Below, piece after piece: positions 53,772 through 64,000 of a stretch of DNA of 64,000 nt. Position numbers and translations under genes: made by a program. The notes under the pieces are model-generated. The model was not told the origin of the DNA and did no database searches. It saw nothing but the letters and a program-made list of their open reading frames with translations. The first letter of the stretch is position 1; the number at the start of each line of letters is the position of its first letter. This DNA is from Kappaphycus alvarezii (lineage: Eukaryota > Rhodophyta > Florideophyceae > Gigartinales > Solieriaceae), in the NCBI GenBank assembly GCA_002205965.3, contig NADL03000032.1, forward strand, positions 62,001 through 126,000. Direction: 5' to 3'.

Positions 53772-55800
53772 TTGTCCCCGAGTATAGGTAGCCCCTCATG
53801 TGCCGGTTCTGGATCCTCCTCTGGTTGCTTATCATCGTGGAAAGACCTGCGTAGGGCCTCCTTCGTGGTCCCAATGCCTCGAGGTCTCTCCGGCGCCCTT
53901 TTGAACGTATTACTTCTTCTTCCTTCTACGTCTTTTCCTTGGGCGGTTCTGTACGGGCGCTTACCTGACCTCTTGCACTGCCCTCAGTCCGCAACGCATG
54001 GGACCGGTTTTGCTGCCGCTGTTTTTCGGCGCGGCTTCTTCTGTGTAGCGTTTGCCGCCCGTGGTGGCGTAGTCATACCGAGGGGCGCACCGTCTTTCCC
54101 ACCACTTCTCCGCGGCCACCGTTGTTCGCCCTTCCTTCACCGTCTCCTACAGTCCCTCACGTCGGGGACGTCATCAACATGGCCACGCCGATCGAGTCTC
54201 CCTCTTTGCCACTATGACTTCCTGGTACGCCACGTAAGGCGGTGTCACGGCTGTACCCCTATGTGGCGCCCGGTTTTCACGCCTCCGCTCCCTGAAGGTG
54301 TCCTCTCCAAGCATTCGCTTCCGTTCGCGGTTCCATCGGACAACTTCGGTCAGCCCGTAGGACCTCTTGCTCGTCCGACTACCCTATCGTCCGAGCCTTC
54401 GTCAGTTGATTCCACTCCGGATGGGACTCGTTTTTCTCAAGACCCCATCTGGCGCGCTACATATACCGCTGCCCGGGCAAGTTCAAGTCGACTTCCTTCC
54501 TCCCTCAACGCACTCTTTCCATTTTCTATCTCTTCAACGCTCACGCTCACGTCATCATGTCCTCAAACCACCCTTCATGTGACCCTTACCAAGCTGGCGG
54601 GTCCCAGCCTCACGACTCCTACCCTCGTTCGAGTCACCCTGACACAAACGACCCATACACTCGTGCTGTGCTGATCCCTACTCATCGGGGCGGTTCCCTC
54701 AACTCTGCACGATTCGCCCTCGCGAAGGAGGTCCTCGGATCAGCGGGACCCTTATATACTCCTTCATCTGACCCACCCGTCGGGGTCTTCGTCTCGGCAA
54801 GGTTCACAAGGTCGGGGCTTCCTCAGAACCACTCGCGACTCCTTTTCGTTGCTCAATTCTGGGCAGAGCCACTCCACACGACAAGATCAAGCTTCCAAAA
54901 AGCGGCGCAAATGGATGCGCAGCGGGATGATGAGAGCGCCTCGCCCGACGTAATGCTCGTGGACTCCACGACTACGCCCCCGGCTTCAACGGGGCCGATG
55001 CTGCTAACTAACCCCTCTCCACTATCCCGCCGGCGAATTCTTAGCCCGCCTCGTCTTCGGTGCTCCCGGCTGCGCTTGTTTATTCCACACCATCGTCACT
55101 CCCCTCGATGTCGGCGACCACAGCGGCGCCTGCAGCTGCCAAAAAGGCCGCGGCTGCCGATTCCGAGGGCACTGTTGCCCAGCCAAATACGACCAACTCT
55201 GTTTTGCGCTACATGCCGGCGCCCCTAACGACTATGCCTCCTTTGGACGCCCTTCCGCCTCCAGTGACGACAAAGAATCCTCTTCCGCCGGCTGCCTTCT
55301 CAAGTGGCCCGTCAGGGTCTACAATATTGCCCGGTCTGCGATCGCGGGACGCGGCAGGTATCCAAAAGTCCGCAATGTGACTTGGTTCTGCTTCGCAAAA
55401 CCGCCTCCTCTTGTAGGACGACATGGCCGCGAGCGAGGAGGGAGCAGTCAATCTCTTCAACCCAGGAAAGCCCAATGCTCTCGTTGGCCCCTTTCTGCCT
55501 CCTTCACCTGCGGTACCCTAGGAGGTCCCGCTGGTACGACGACGCTATAGCGATAGCAGGCGAGCTGTAGATCCCCTCGTCACCGCCTTCTTCGTCCAGG
55601 CCCACCGTTCCAGACTTGGAATGGTCGTCCGCTGAGGCGGATCTGAATGGCGTCTATCGTGACATGTTGTTGACGTGCGGGATTAGTCACCATCGAACAC
55701 GCGCGGCAATCTTGGTCTATCTCCGCTACTTGTTGGCCTCGGTGACCGGACCTCCGCCTCCGAAGACTCCCTCAAACTGCACCAAGTAGAGCCCATTATG
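53772..55800 (+). CDS. antisense reading frames inside gypsy-3
   Basis: Between the integrase end and the left LTR the plus strand, opposite to pol, carries frames at 53772-54674 (300 codons), 54557-55228 (223), 55060-55380 (106) and an unlisted one to about 55787 that includes DLEWSSAEADLNGVYRDMLL and HHRTRAAILVYLRYLLASV. The last part looks like genuine helical protein; the first 300 codons are Ser/Pro/Leu-rich and less convincing. A GTAAAT...CTAG interval at about 55822-55872 could be an intron. Antisense ORFs between pol and the 3' LTR are known in some plant Gypsy families. Function unknown. Broken fossil. Confidence 0.4.
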
Positions 55801-56770
55801 GGCATCCCATTGAGTTCAAAGTAAATTTGTTTTCTGCTTGTTTCACTCTTTTGCCCCTTTTTCCCGTCTAGGCTCCTTCTACTTCGAGCGCTAAGCGATG
55901 TGCGCGAGTTTCGATGTGAACCCTTTCCACTGATACTAGGGGAGGGACAAAGTCCCCATTCCCCTTCTGCAGAACGGAGGTCTTTGTGGAGGTAGTGGTG
56001 CGGGTAGCATAAGGGGCTTCGATGCCCCTCTAGAGCCAGTCTGTTGGCTCGACCTGTGTTCGAGGAGTCTGCAGGGGCCTTGGATGGTCACTGTGTTCTC
56101 GTTTGGTATTCTTCGGCGACTTCTTTCCCACTTTTGAGGACTCCACCGCCAACTCGGCGGTGCCGTCGAGAACTCGAGTCCTCTTGAAGGTGGCGGGCGG
56201 ATCGGAGCGCCGCAACACGGCATGTAGTTCATATCAGGGTTGGCGGAAGGAGCCTCCTTGCTACGTCGCTATGCGTTTCGACTCGCTCAAAACCTTTTCG
56301 CCGCTGAACGGGTTACTGCTTCTGAGGAGCTAACTACGGTGCGGGCCCTGCTAACCAGCCAGCGCTTTGTGCTGCTCGTCCTGTGGCAATTCCCCTTGCG
56401 TCGAAGGTTGCGGACGACATGGCTCCGCAACATGCCGGTGACTGGGTCCCAAGTTTCCTCCGACTCCGGATATCCATACTAGTGAAACCGGAGGGGTAGC
56501 TTTTCGTCGACATAGCCTTGATCAACTACGAAGTCGATCACGTGCTACTCCTCTGACTCCGGTCTCCGTTCTGGTGGTGGCTGCTCTTTGGACACGTTTG
56601 GGAATCAGGGTAGTATTTTCTGTCGCTGACTTCTATCCGTGCCTACTGTCTCCCCCTTTCGCGTCCAGGGCTACCTTTTGCTCCTGCTGCGACAGAGAAA
56701 ACGTCGATGTGAGTCTTATTCGCTCTTAACTCCGCTCAGCTCCCTGGGTTGGATCCTGCGGATTTACATA
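55801..56770. other. gypsy-3 internal sequence without a clear ORF
   Basis: Internal element sequence between the antisense frames and the integrase end. Short ORFs on both strands overlap each other, and I can assign none. Confidence 0.35.
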
Positions 56771-58038
56771 CTACGCATCCCCGTTAAGGGTAAGAAGAAT
56801 CCTATAGGGTAAGTCCACCTCCGCATTACCTAGAGACTGAAGCGCTGCTTGCAGTCCGGCCGCTATTGGCGACTCCAGGGAACTTGGGGCAAGTTCAACG
56901 AGGTTGCGGAAGATCAGCTCTTCCTCCTCACCCCATCGGATGACTACCGTGCTCCCGCTAACTCCATGAACTTGATAGGGGTCATGGGTGACCCTTGGCA
57001 ACTTTTTTGGGCTCCTCGGTGTCCTATTCTCGTCGGACGAACACGCACGATCCAGTGGGAATGTGCGCAACCGCTCGTTTAAGTTGCGCTTGTATCTCTC
57101 CTCTTCCTCCCGCAGGCTCTTGTCGGTAGCGCGCACCAAGATCTGCAACCGCGGCTTCCACTTCAGGTGGTACTCGCGCCTAGACTCGAATTACTCCGGA
57201 ATCGGTTGAGATTGTAGTGCCAAGTTCTTGGGCGTACGGACCATTACGAGCTCTAGAGGTGCAATGTTGGTCATTCGGTGGACTTGGGTTTTGCAGGCGT
57301 ACGTCATGGCTTCGTTGAAGGTCCCACTCCTGCGGATGCTCACCAAATTACCTACGTAACGCGCTTAGAACGGTTATATTGAGCTTTTCCAGTTGTAAGT
57401 TTGTCTGCGGGTGGTACGTGGTAGTTTAAATGTTCCAAATCCCCAGGATCCGACAGACGTTCACAAAGAATCTCAATGTGAACGGGGATACGCTGTCGAA
57501 CAAGATTTTGACCGGAGTTCCGTAGATGAAGACCAAGTGGTGCACGAAGGCCAACGAAACTTGCACAGACGAGATCTCCTTGAGAAGAACAATTACGTAA
57601 CAGCTTGTAGTACCGGTAGCTGATGACCGCCAGGTAGAAATTGCCCCTCTTGGTCTTGATCAGCTCCTCGAAAATGTCTATGGCGACATTCTCCAGTGGG
57701 GCGGTCGTTGTGAAGAGTTGTAGTTCCTTCACGTTCTTTCGGAGCCCCATGTGCTTCTTTGAATATACTACGCAGTTTGAAACCACCACGTCAAAGTGCA
57801 GAGCTATGGACGGCCAGTAAAATTGTCTGTGAGACTCTTGTAGAGCTCCCGTCCCCCTTGGTGACCGGCCAACTTGGCATGGTGGCTCATGGAGAGGAAC
57901 CGATCTTGAACGGCCTTGGGAACCACTAGTTAGACTTGCTCGGATGCCTTCGTGCATAGTGTGTCTTCCCATTCTGGGGCTTCCGTGGCGAAGGTCTTGA
58001 ATGTATCCGCCGTCATCTGTCGGCGGACTAGTCAACAA
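56771..58038 (-). CDS. gypsy-3 integrase region
   Basis: The zinc-finger end (QFYWPSIALHFDVVVSNC) and PLENVAIDIFEELIKTKRGN with the first Asp lie at about 57800-57650. LGLHLRNSGQNLVRQRIPVH follows at about 57520-57460, where the second Asp is expected. KLTTGKAQYNRSKRV near 57390 is a remnant of the Glu region. A C-terminal GPY-type module (PRVTHDPYQVHGVSGSTVVI) lies at about 56990-56930. Broken fossil. Confidence 0.75.
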
Positions 58039-58239
58039 AATGGATCGACAAGCTGCTCGCGGAGCAACTCCTCAGACGTTATAGCCTATATATGATCCAC
58101 AGGCGCCTCCCCCCTCTCAAGCGTGGGAAGCTCGTCGCACGTGTCGTAATCGGCCGCGCTATGTTCGAAACCTCCGGTAGCCTCGGCTAGAAAGCAAGAA
58201 ATTTTCTCGTCGATGGGGTTATAGGTTTTCCCCTCGGCG

Positions 58240-59660
58240 AGATACGGGAGTGGCGTCAGCCTGGGTGTTCACAGGTGCCTTCTTGTACTTTACCTCGAAG
58301 TCAAACTCTGAAAGGCGCAGCTTTCATAGATGAGGCGTCCGGAGGGGTCACTGACGTTAATAAAACAGCAGAGAGAAGCGTGAGCGGTGTGTATGGTGAA
58401 GATTTCACCGTACATGTAGGACCGGAGCGTCTGCTCGGCCAAGATCACCGCCAAGCATTCCTTTTCGAAGACTGAGTAGTTCTGTTATGGCTCGGTGAGG
58501 CTTCGAGAGAAGAAGCCAAGCGACCGGCGAGTAGCATCCCCCTGAGTCTGGAACAGGGCGACCCCTATTCTGTAGTTACTGGCACACGTATCAATGGAGT
58601 ACAGCAAGCCTTTCCTGCAAGGGCCAGGATAGAATGGGATGGGATGACGTCTCGAAGGGCGTCAAATACCTTCTGACAACGTCAGTCCAGGATCGGAGCT
58701 AGATTAGCATCCACTTCTTGAGGAGCTGGTTCAGCGAATGAGCGAGCTTCGCATAGTTAGTGAAAAAGGGGATAAAGGTTGCAACATACCTGAAAGCTGC
58801 GGAGCTTGGTTTGGTCTCGGGGGTGCTTCACCTCGCGTAGCGCGGCCATACGGGCTTGATCGACCTCTATTGAGCCGGTTCGGACGATATGACCTAAGTA
58901 CTTGATCTTCTCGACAAATAACTCGCATTTGCGGTGTTTCAACTTGACACATGCGCCTTCCAAGGCGATGAGGATATCTTCGACGTGTTCGAAGTGATCT
59001 TTCCACGTCTTAGAGAAGATGATTGTATCGTATAAATAGACGATACATGACTTACATTGGAAGGGCGACAGCAAGATGTCCATCGCCCTTTGGAAGGAGG
59101 CCGGGGCGTTCGTCAAACCGAAAGGCATCCTACTGAACCTGAACAGTCCCAAATGACAAAGCGCGGTATTTTCCCGGTTCTCTTCGGGTATAAGCAACTA
59201 CTAGTACGCGGAAATCGCGTCAAGGGCCGAGAAGAGCATATCGCCGAGTGAATCGAGACAGCCATCTATGTGAGGAAGGGGATAAGTGTCTTTGACGGTG
59301 ACCGCGTTTAGCCGCCTGTAGTCGACAAAGAATAGAAGAGACCCGTAGGGTTTCTTGCTGAGGAGCACGGGAGGCGCCCACTCGGACTGCGTCGGTTCAA
59401 CCGCTCAGCCTTGATTATTTTTTTGACCTCCCTGTCCTCAATCTCTCTAGCCTTATATCTGACTCTGTACGGCACCTGCGCGATACGTCGCGCACCGGGT
59501 ACCGGGTCTATTCGGTGTTGCATGGTCTTGATTTCGCCCAGGGTGCCGTCCACATCCTGGGATGTTTCCGCAGTATTTCGCTGAATGTCCCACGAAGGTG
59601 AGCAGGGACATGATTCAAGTCCAGCCCTTCTCTGTCGGGCGGAGAAGGCCCGATACGGTG
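58240..59660 (-). CDS. gypsy-3 reverse transcriptase and RNase H region
   Basis: RT palm sequence is FRFSRMPFGLTNAPASFQRA (about 59135-59080), CIVYLYDTIIFSKTWKDHFE (about 59045-58985, the YxDD-type box), and KYLGHIVRTGSIEVDQARMA (about 58910-58850). PYRVRYKAREIEDREVKKII at about 59480-59420 is the N-terminal RT region. RNase H remnants follow to about 58250. Broken fossil. Confidence 0.85.
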
Positions 59661-59843
59661 ACACTCATGGGACTCCTCGGTTTCTTCTGTATCCGCAAAA
59701 GTCAGCGGCGATATGTCCTCTCCCTTGTGGCCCATCGGAGTGGGGTCCGGTGGTCGCTCTTCTTTAGTGCGAGAGGGTTGGCTCCCCTCCTTCTTGTCTT
59801 TGTCCGGCGACACCCCCATTGCGTTGCCAAGTAAGAGGACTCT

Positions 59844-60530
59844 CTAGAGTGCGGAGCGCGGGTGTGGCGGAAGTTCTGTCACCACTTGGCCTTTATGGAT
59901 GGTCTCCGGATGGGTCCCGAAGTTGGCAACCCATATGTTAAACGGTTTGTCGGGGTTGACCTGGATGACCCCATTCGCGGCGGCAAGCCGATGCTTGCCG
60001 TAGATGATTTTATATGCTTGCAACACCACCAGTACGGAACTTTGGGACGTACCTGGGACGCCGCGTTGGGTCCTCGGCTCTATGGTGACAAGTTTCGCCG
60101 CCTTCACTTTGGGTGATTTGCGGTCGCCATCATCCCTTGTAAGGGCATCCTTCTGTCCCGGTGCCCACTTCGGTTTTGCCGTAAGTGATGGTAACTTTCG
60201 CACTATCGGCACTTTTGAATGGTCTGCTAGTTCTACCATCTTCTTTCGCGGATAGATCGACTCGACGAAGCGATCACAGAAGTCGGCGCCAAGGATGATG
60301 TGAACGGCATATTTGTCACACGCGAAAAAATCGACCAAAGGGACGAACTGGCTCTGTCACAACGGCATTTGTAGGGCCCCGATCGTCCGGAGCGGTCGAT
60401 TCTGCGCACCACCGATATTTATTGCTGGCCCGCAGCGATGAGGACCTCCCTTCCGGGCGGGACTTCGCACTTACGTACCAAATTTAGTCCGACGCCCGAG
60501 TCGAGCACGGTGACCATACGGGTCATAAGC
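59844..60530 (-). CDS. gypsy-3 aspartic protease region
   Basis: TVLDSGVGLNLVRK at about 60515-60475 is the retropepsin active site (DSG). The 164-codon frame 59844-60338 continues with KYAVHIILGADFCDRFVESI, the typical second half (ILGxDFL). A long linker toward reverse transcriptase follows. Broken fossil. Confidence 0.8.
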
Positions 60531-60949
60531 CCAGTAGTTGGTCAAAGGTCGGCATAGACCTTGTATTTCTTTCGAACGAGTACCAGAACTTGCAGGGGAT
60601 AATCGCACCGCGATATGCGGTGTCAAGGGCGACGCAAGATCTCGTGAAACACTTTACCCGTCTTACCACTCGTTTCACCTGCCTATGCTCGTAAGGACGG
60701 ACATTTCCGCCCTCGCCTTGCGGTTGAACTAAAGCATCGTGAGGAACTATCTCCCAATCTTGTGGTGGGGAATAGTTCTCAGCCGCCTCCCCCAGGCACT
60801 CCAAGAGATTCCCCGACTCAGTTTCCCTTATTGGGACTACCTGGGTTCCGCCGCTCCTTGGTGTCGGGGATATTGCTGCCCTTGCCGTTGGAGGAAACCG
60901 CGGGGGTGTGCCAGGGAGGATCGACGAGCGTGTTCTTGGCGCACAAGTA

Positions 60950-63030
60950 GCTCGTCATGGGTAGCCCGAAACGCTCCATGGGCGTGAGTGCCTCGTAGTT
61001 GAGGACAACTTTATTGAAGCCCTTCCAGGTGAGGAAACACAAGGGAATCTGGTGCCTATTCTCATAGCACTTGAAACATACCAGGGAATGATTTTTGTCC
61101 CCTGGTCCCCGATCCACGGGATATCGATCACCTCTCTCAGGGCGGTGCGACGAACGACCACACCATCCAGGGCGATATTTCCTCGTCTGGCGGTCTTCGT
61201 AAGTCAGGCGAGGTGCTGGCGTATGACCTCGAGACTCGAACACGGGAACTGAATCGGTCTCATTAGTGATCGTCGCGTAGTCGCAATTATTCGCGTAGCT
61301 CTGGTCCTGTTCAGTACCAGAGACGGTTTCTTGTCCGTCATCCTCCAATACATACTCCTCGGCAGTGAAATCAACCTCCTCTAGGGGCTCACTGTGATCC
61401 CGGGAGTCGGACGCCTCCTCAACATAGTGCGCGGAGGTCCTCGGGGACCCCTGCGGGTGCAGGGTCTTCGTCAAGGGTACCGTGACCTTCTTGGTGTTCT
61501 TCTCTCGCGCGCGTCCCGCAACTCCCTGGAGGACTTGGCATTGTTCACCAAACAGATGAAATAGATATCCGGATGTTCTTGATGGTACTCCGCGATGGGC
61601 ATCTTACAAGATGGGTCAAGGCCTTCGATGAACATGGTCATCTGTTCCTTCATGGTATAAACGTTGCCACACAGATTTGAAGCATCCGTGAGGAGGATGG
61701 ATCATTCCATCCCGTCCTCCCCGGACGTTGAGAGATGTACCTTAGAGCCAACATGGCTTGACGGATGTTCTCATCTGTCGCGAAACTGCGCAGTAAGCAC
61801 TGGACCGCCTAAAGCCAATGAGTGATCTTGCCATGATGTGATACCGCTGTTTGCGGCACCGCAGTAAGTTGTCTCAGGGCCAAATAGCCCAGGAACTCAG
61901 GGATTATCCTCATGGCTTGACTCTCGTTCATTTCCTGAGTGTCGAACTCCTGGACGATCTTAGCGAGGAAGTCCATGACAAGAAGGCCGTCCTGGCCAGT
62001 GAAGGTTAGCTTCTTCTTAATCTTAAGCGGAATATCCTTTCGAATGCTGCGCACAGCTCGACGACGACTCGGGGACAGCAACGTAATACGATTCTGGAGC
62101 CCATAGGTCCGGTATGACTGCAAGTGCCTGAAGTGGAGATCCGTTTGCATAAGCTCCTTGAGGCCGCTCCAGCGCGGGCCGCGTCGGGTAGCTCTGTCCT
62201 CAGATTGAACATATCCATCACGGTGCGTTGCAGACGAGGTCAACCTGACCTCGTCCCTGCGGGACCTTAACTTGGTCGAACGGTGGTGCCTCGACTGGCT
62301 CCTTCCTCATGAGCTCCAGTGCCCGCTTTCCGAGGAACTCGAGGAACTCCGGCGACCTCGTGAACCTTCGGAGTCGGACCCCGATCCGGAGAGGTCAGAA
62401 TAAGGCGGTCCACGGCGGCCCCAGTGGTCCTTCCCTCTTCGGGAGAAATCCTGTTCCTTGCAATCGCCACTAGCAACACCCCACCCGGACAGAAAGTCTT
62501 CTTCTTCATCGTCTTTGGGACTCTGGCGTCCTTCTCCGACCCTTTCTTGCGCAAGTTCTCGGTCAAAATCGGTCTTCGACCCTTGCTCCAACGTCTGGAG
62601 CCTGGTTCCGACGCAAGCGAAACGAAAATTCAGTTGATCTCGGATATGTTTCAGGTCCTCACGGGTCTGGTTAATATCCTTACTAAATTCGCGAACGAAG
62701 TCCTCTAACGAGGTGAGACTTATAGTTTCGTCAGCTAATGAAAGATCCCATTCAATAATCTCCCTTGGGCTTGAATGACCTCTAAGACTAGGCCAAAGTG
62801 TTTTCCCTGCAGCTCTAGCTCCTTACGGATCATGGATCCTCCTACTGATGTGCGAGGCGCCTTTCTTGCTCATTTAACTGAATGAGATCCTTGAGGATGC
62901 TTCGCAGCCTCTCTTCGAGGGCTTCTTCATCCCGCAGTGTGATCGGCTCTTCGACCACCCTTTCAATGTGCTTCGGGTTGAAAAGCCCCTGACTGCGCGT
63001 CCGAGGTCCACGCCGGATCGCGGTCACGCT
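60950..63030 (-). CDS. gypsy-3 gag region with zinc knuckle
   Basis: Charged and helical gag frames run from 63027 (61 codons, TRSQGLFNPKHIERVVEEPI) through 62591-61809. The second, 144 codons, has KLTFTGQDGLLVMDFLAKIV, a capsid-like start. 61474-60818 carries an acidic spacer and one CX2CX4HX4C knuckle, CFKCYENRHQIPLC, at about 61080-61037. Broken fossil. Confidence 0.7.
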
Positions 63031-63592
63031 CGAAGCAGGGTTCGACTTGGCTTAGCTTGGGCGCAAGTCCTCTTGTTCCGGTCGCTGCGAGCTCATAGTA
63101 GCTCCTCCTGAGGACTCTTGTTTCTTGTGCGTGATTGGAACTTAATAGCTCACTTGTGCAACTCGAAGTTAGATTTCGAGGTCGGGAGGCCAGAAAATGT
63201 GGTGCAAAGGCTGACTACTAACAAAACCAACAATCGATAGCTGCCAGCCTGCTCTACAAGCACTGATGTTGCCCGACTCCCTCCTCTGAAAGTAGCTTCG
63301 GCCGCGGCAAAAGTTTGTCGCCGCAATGGTGTAGAATTGGACGGCCAAGCCGATACTGAACTCTACTCGGCGTGGGGCGTAACTCCAACCTGTCCAGCAA
63401 AGACCTACCTTCGGAAAATAGATTGCAAGCGCCCCGCCTCAGGGCCCCTGACTGGTCTTGTCGCTGTGGATCATACCCTACGCCGACTCCTTGAGGGACT
63501 TACAGTGGTCCCGTCGATATTTGTAACAGCGGTGAAACCTTACCGCACCTCACAATCCCCAGCAGGGATCGCCGACACGACACTACTGCGGT
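63031..63592. other. gypsy-3 leader between primer site and gag
   Basis: Internal leader sequence with no convincing minus-strand frame. A 122-codon plus-strand frame (63337-63705) runs into the LTR and is taken as chance. Confidence 0.4.
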
Positions 63593-63610
63593 GCGTCGCT
63601 CCCTCCACCA
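63593..63610 (-). promoter_or_regulatory. gypsy-3 primer-binding site
   Basis: Minus-strand TGGTGGAGGGAGCGACGC begins exactly where LTR similarity ends, as expected for a site complementary to a tRNA CCA end. Confidence 0.55.
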
Positions 63611-63990
63611 ATACTCAGAGGTTAATCCTGCGCACGCACCCTTGGCACGCGCCGTCACCGGTGGCGGTGGAAATCTGCCGCAATGGAACCAACGCTAATT
63701 GCTAACGGAAGCGACGAAATGGAAAGGGATAAAAGGTTACCAAGGACTTCCGCGCTTCGCGATGGGCGCTTATAGAAGGAAAGAATCGATTGATTGAGTC
63801 GCAACTATAAGGGGTAGGTCGATCCAGTAGGTCCAAGGTGGTCTTAAACTCAAAGGTGGGGCTAAAGTGATGTATTGGACATTATATTTAAAGAGTTCCC
63901 CCTTGCCCGCCGCCGGTTCAGGTGAGCCGGTTGCAGGGATCCAATATGGATCCAGATAAAATCTATGATAAGCTACTCTAAATAGGTACA
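63611..63990 (-). repeat. gypsy-3 LTR, 5' copy
   Basis: Direct repeat of 53171-53549. Its right limit is where similarity stops, ten bases from the window edge. Confidence 0.8.
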
Positions 63991-64000
63991 GCGAATTGAG

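Larger units (their letters stand above)
53171..63990 (-). mobile_element. Ty3/Gypsy element gypsy-3 with terminal repeats
   Basis: A 10.8-kb minus-strand element between roughly 380-bp direct repeats at 53171-53549 and 63611-63990 (about 95% identical by eye). On the minus strand: gag (62.6-61.0 kb), protease (60.5-60.3), reverse transcriptase (59.5-58.7), RNase H (58.5-58.2), integrase (58.0-56.8). A 3-kb block to the left LTR carries plus-strand frames. It belongs to a different Gypsy lineage from gypsy-1 and gypsy-2. No target duplication was seen, and the right LTR lies ten bases from the window edge, so limits are approximate. Broken, with about fifteen or more interruptions. Confidence 0.85.

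Noticed and set aside
53772-54674. 300-codon ORF as a host gene
   Set aside because: It lies inside gypsy-3 and has low-complexity composition; kept only as part of an antisense block of uncertain coding status.

Overview
This is a eukaryotic, repeat-dominated window. About two thirds of it is old or recent retroelement sequence. Short islands between the elements carry a few host-type, apparently intron-poor genes. I could not identify the organism. Compact host genes, dense Ty3/Gypsy and Ty1/Copia elements, and a mix of eukaryotic families (PWWP, MFSD8-like, DDAH, cytochrome b5 reductase, possible ESCRT-III) suit an intron-poor, repeat-rich protist or alga, for example a red alga. That is inference only.

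Layout. 1-3.2 kb: unrecognised minus-strand reading frames. 3.8-4.4 kb: a Tc1-like transposase remnant. 5.0-13.7 kb: a nested structure. A Gypsy element (gypsy-1, 5287-12735, minus strand, 720/719-bp near-identical LTRs, target duplication ATTGC) sits inside a fragment of a LINE-like element whose C-terminal zinc-finger/endonuclease-like domain can be read across the insertion. A second copy of that domain lies directly beside it, and a third lies at 46.2-46.9 kb. 13.7-17.0 kb: degenerate sequence. 17.0-21.3 kb: host island with a cytochrome b5 reductase, a dimethylarginine dimethylaminohydrolase (DDAH) and a possible ESCRT-III-like protein, all on the minus strand. 22.0-28.3 kb: gypsy-2 (plus), related to gypsy-1. 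28.3-30.4 kb: non-coding, with palindromes. 30.4-35.1 kb: copia-A (plus). 35.8-40.8 kb: copia-B (minus) with two LTRs. 41-51.5 kb: second host island with an unrecognised gene, an MFSD8-like transporter, small hypotheticals, a PWWP-domain protein with a 9-residue tandem repeat, and a two-finger JAZ/U1-type zinc-finger gene. 53.2-64.0 kb: gypsy-3 (minus), with roughly 380-bp LTR copies and a 3-kb block of antisense reading frames between pol and the left LTR.

No operon or biochemical pathway ties the host genes together. The most notable points are these. (1) Almost every recognisable host gene is split by small frame shifts although family motifs are preserved, while the gypsy-1 LTRs are almost identical. 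(2) gypsy-1 carries a tandemly duplicated, unrecognised domain after its integrase. (3) Two different Gypsy elements have antisense reading frames downstream of pol. (4) A self-complementary TACTGTAC-type motif clusters around host genes and is scarce inside the elements.
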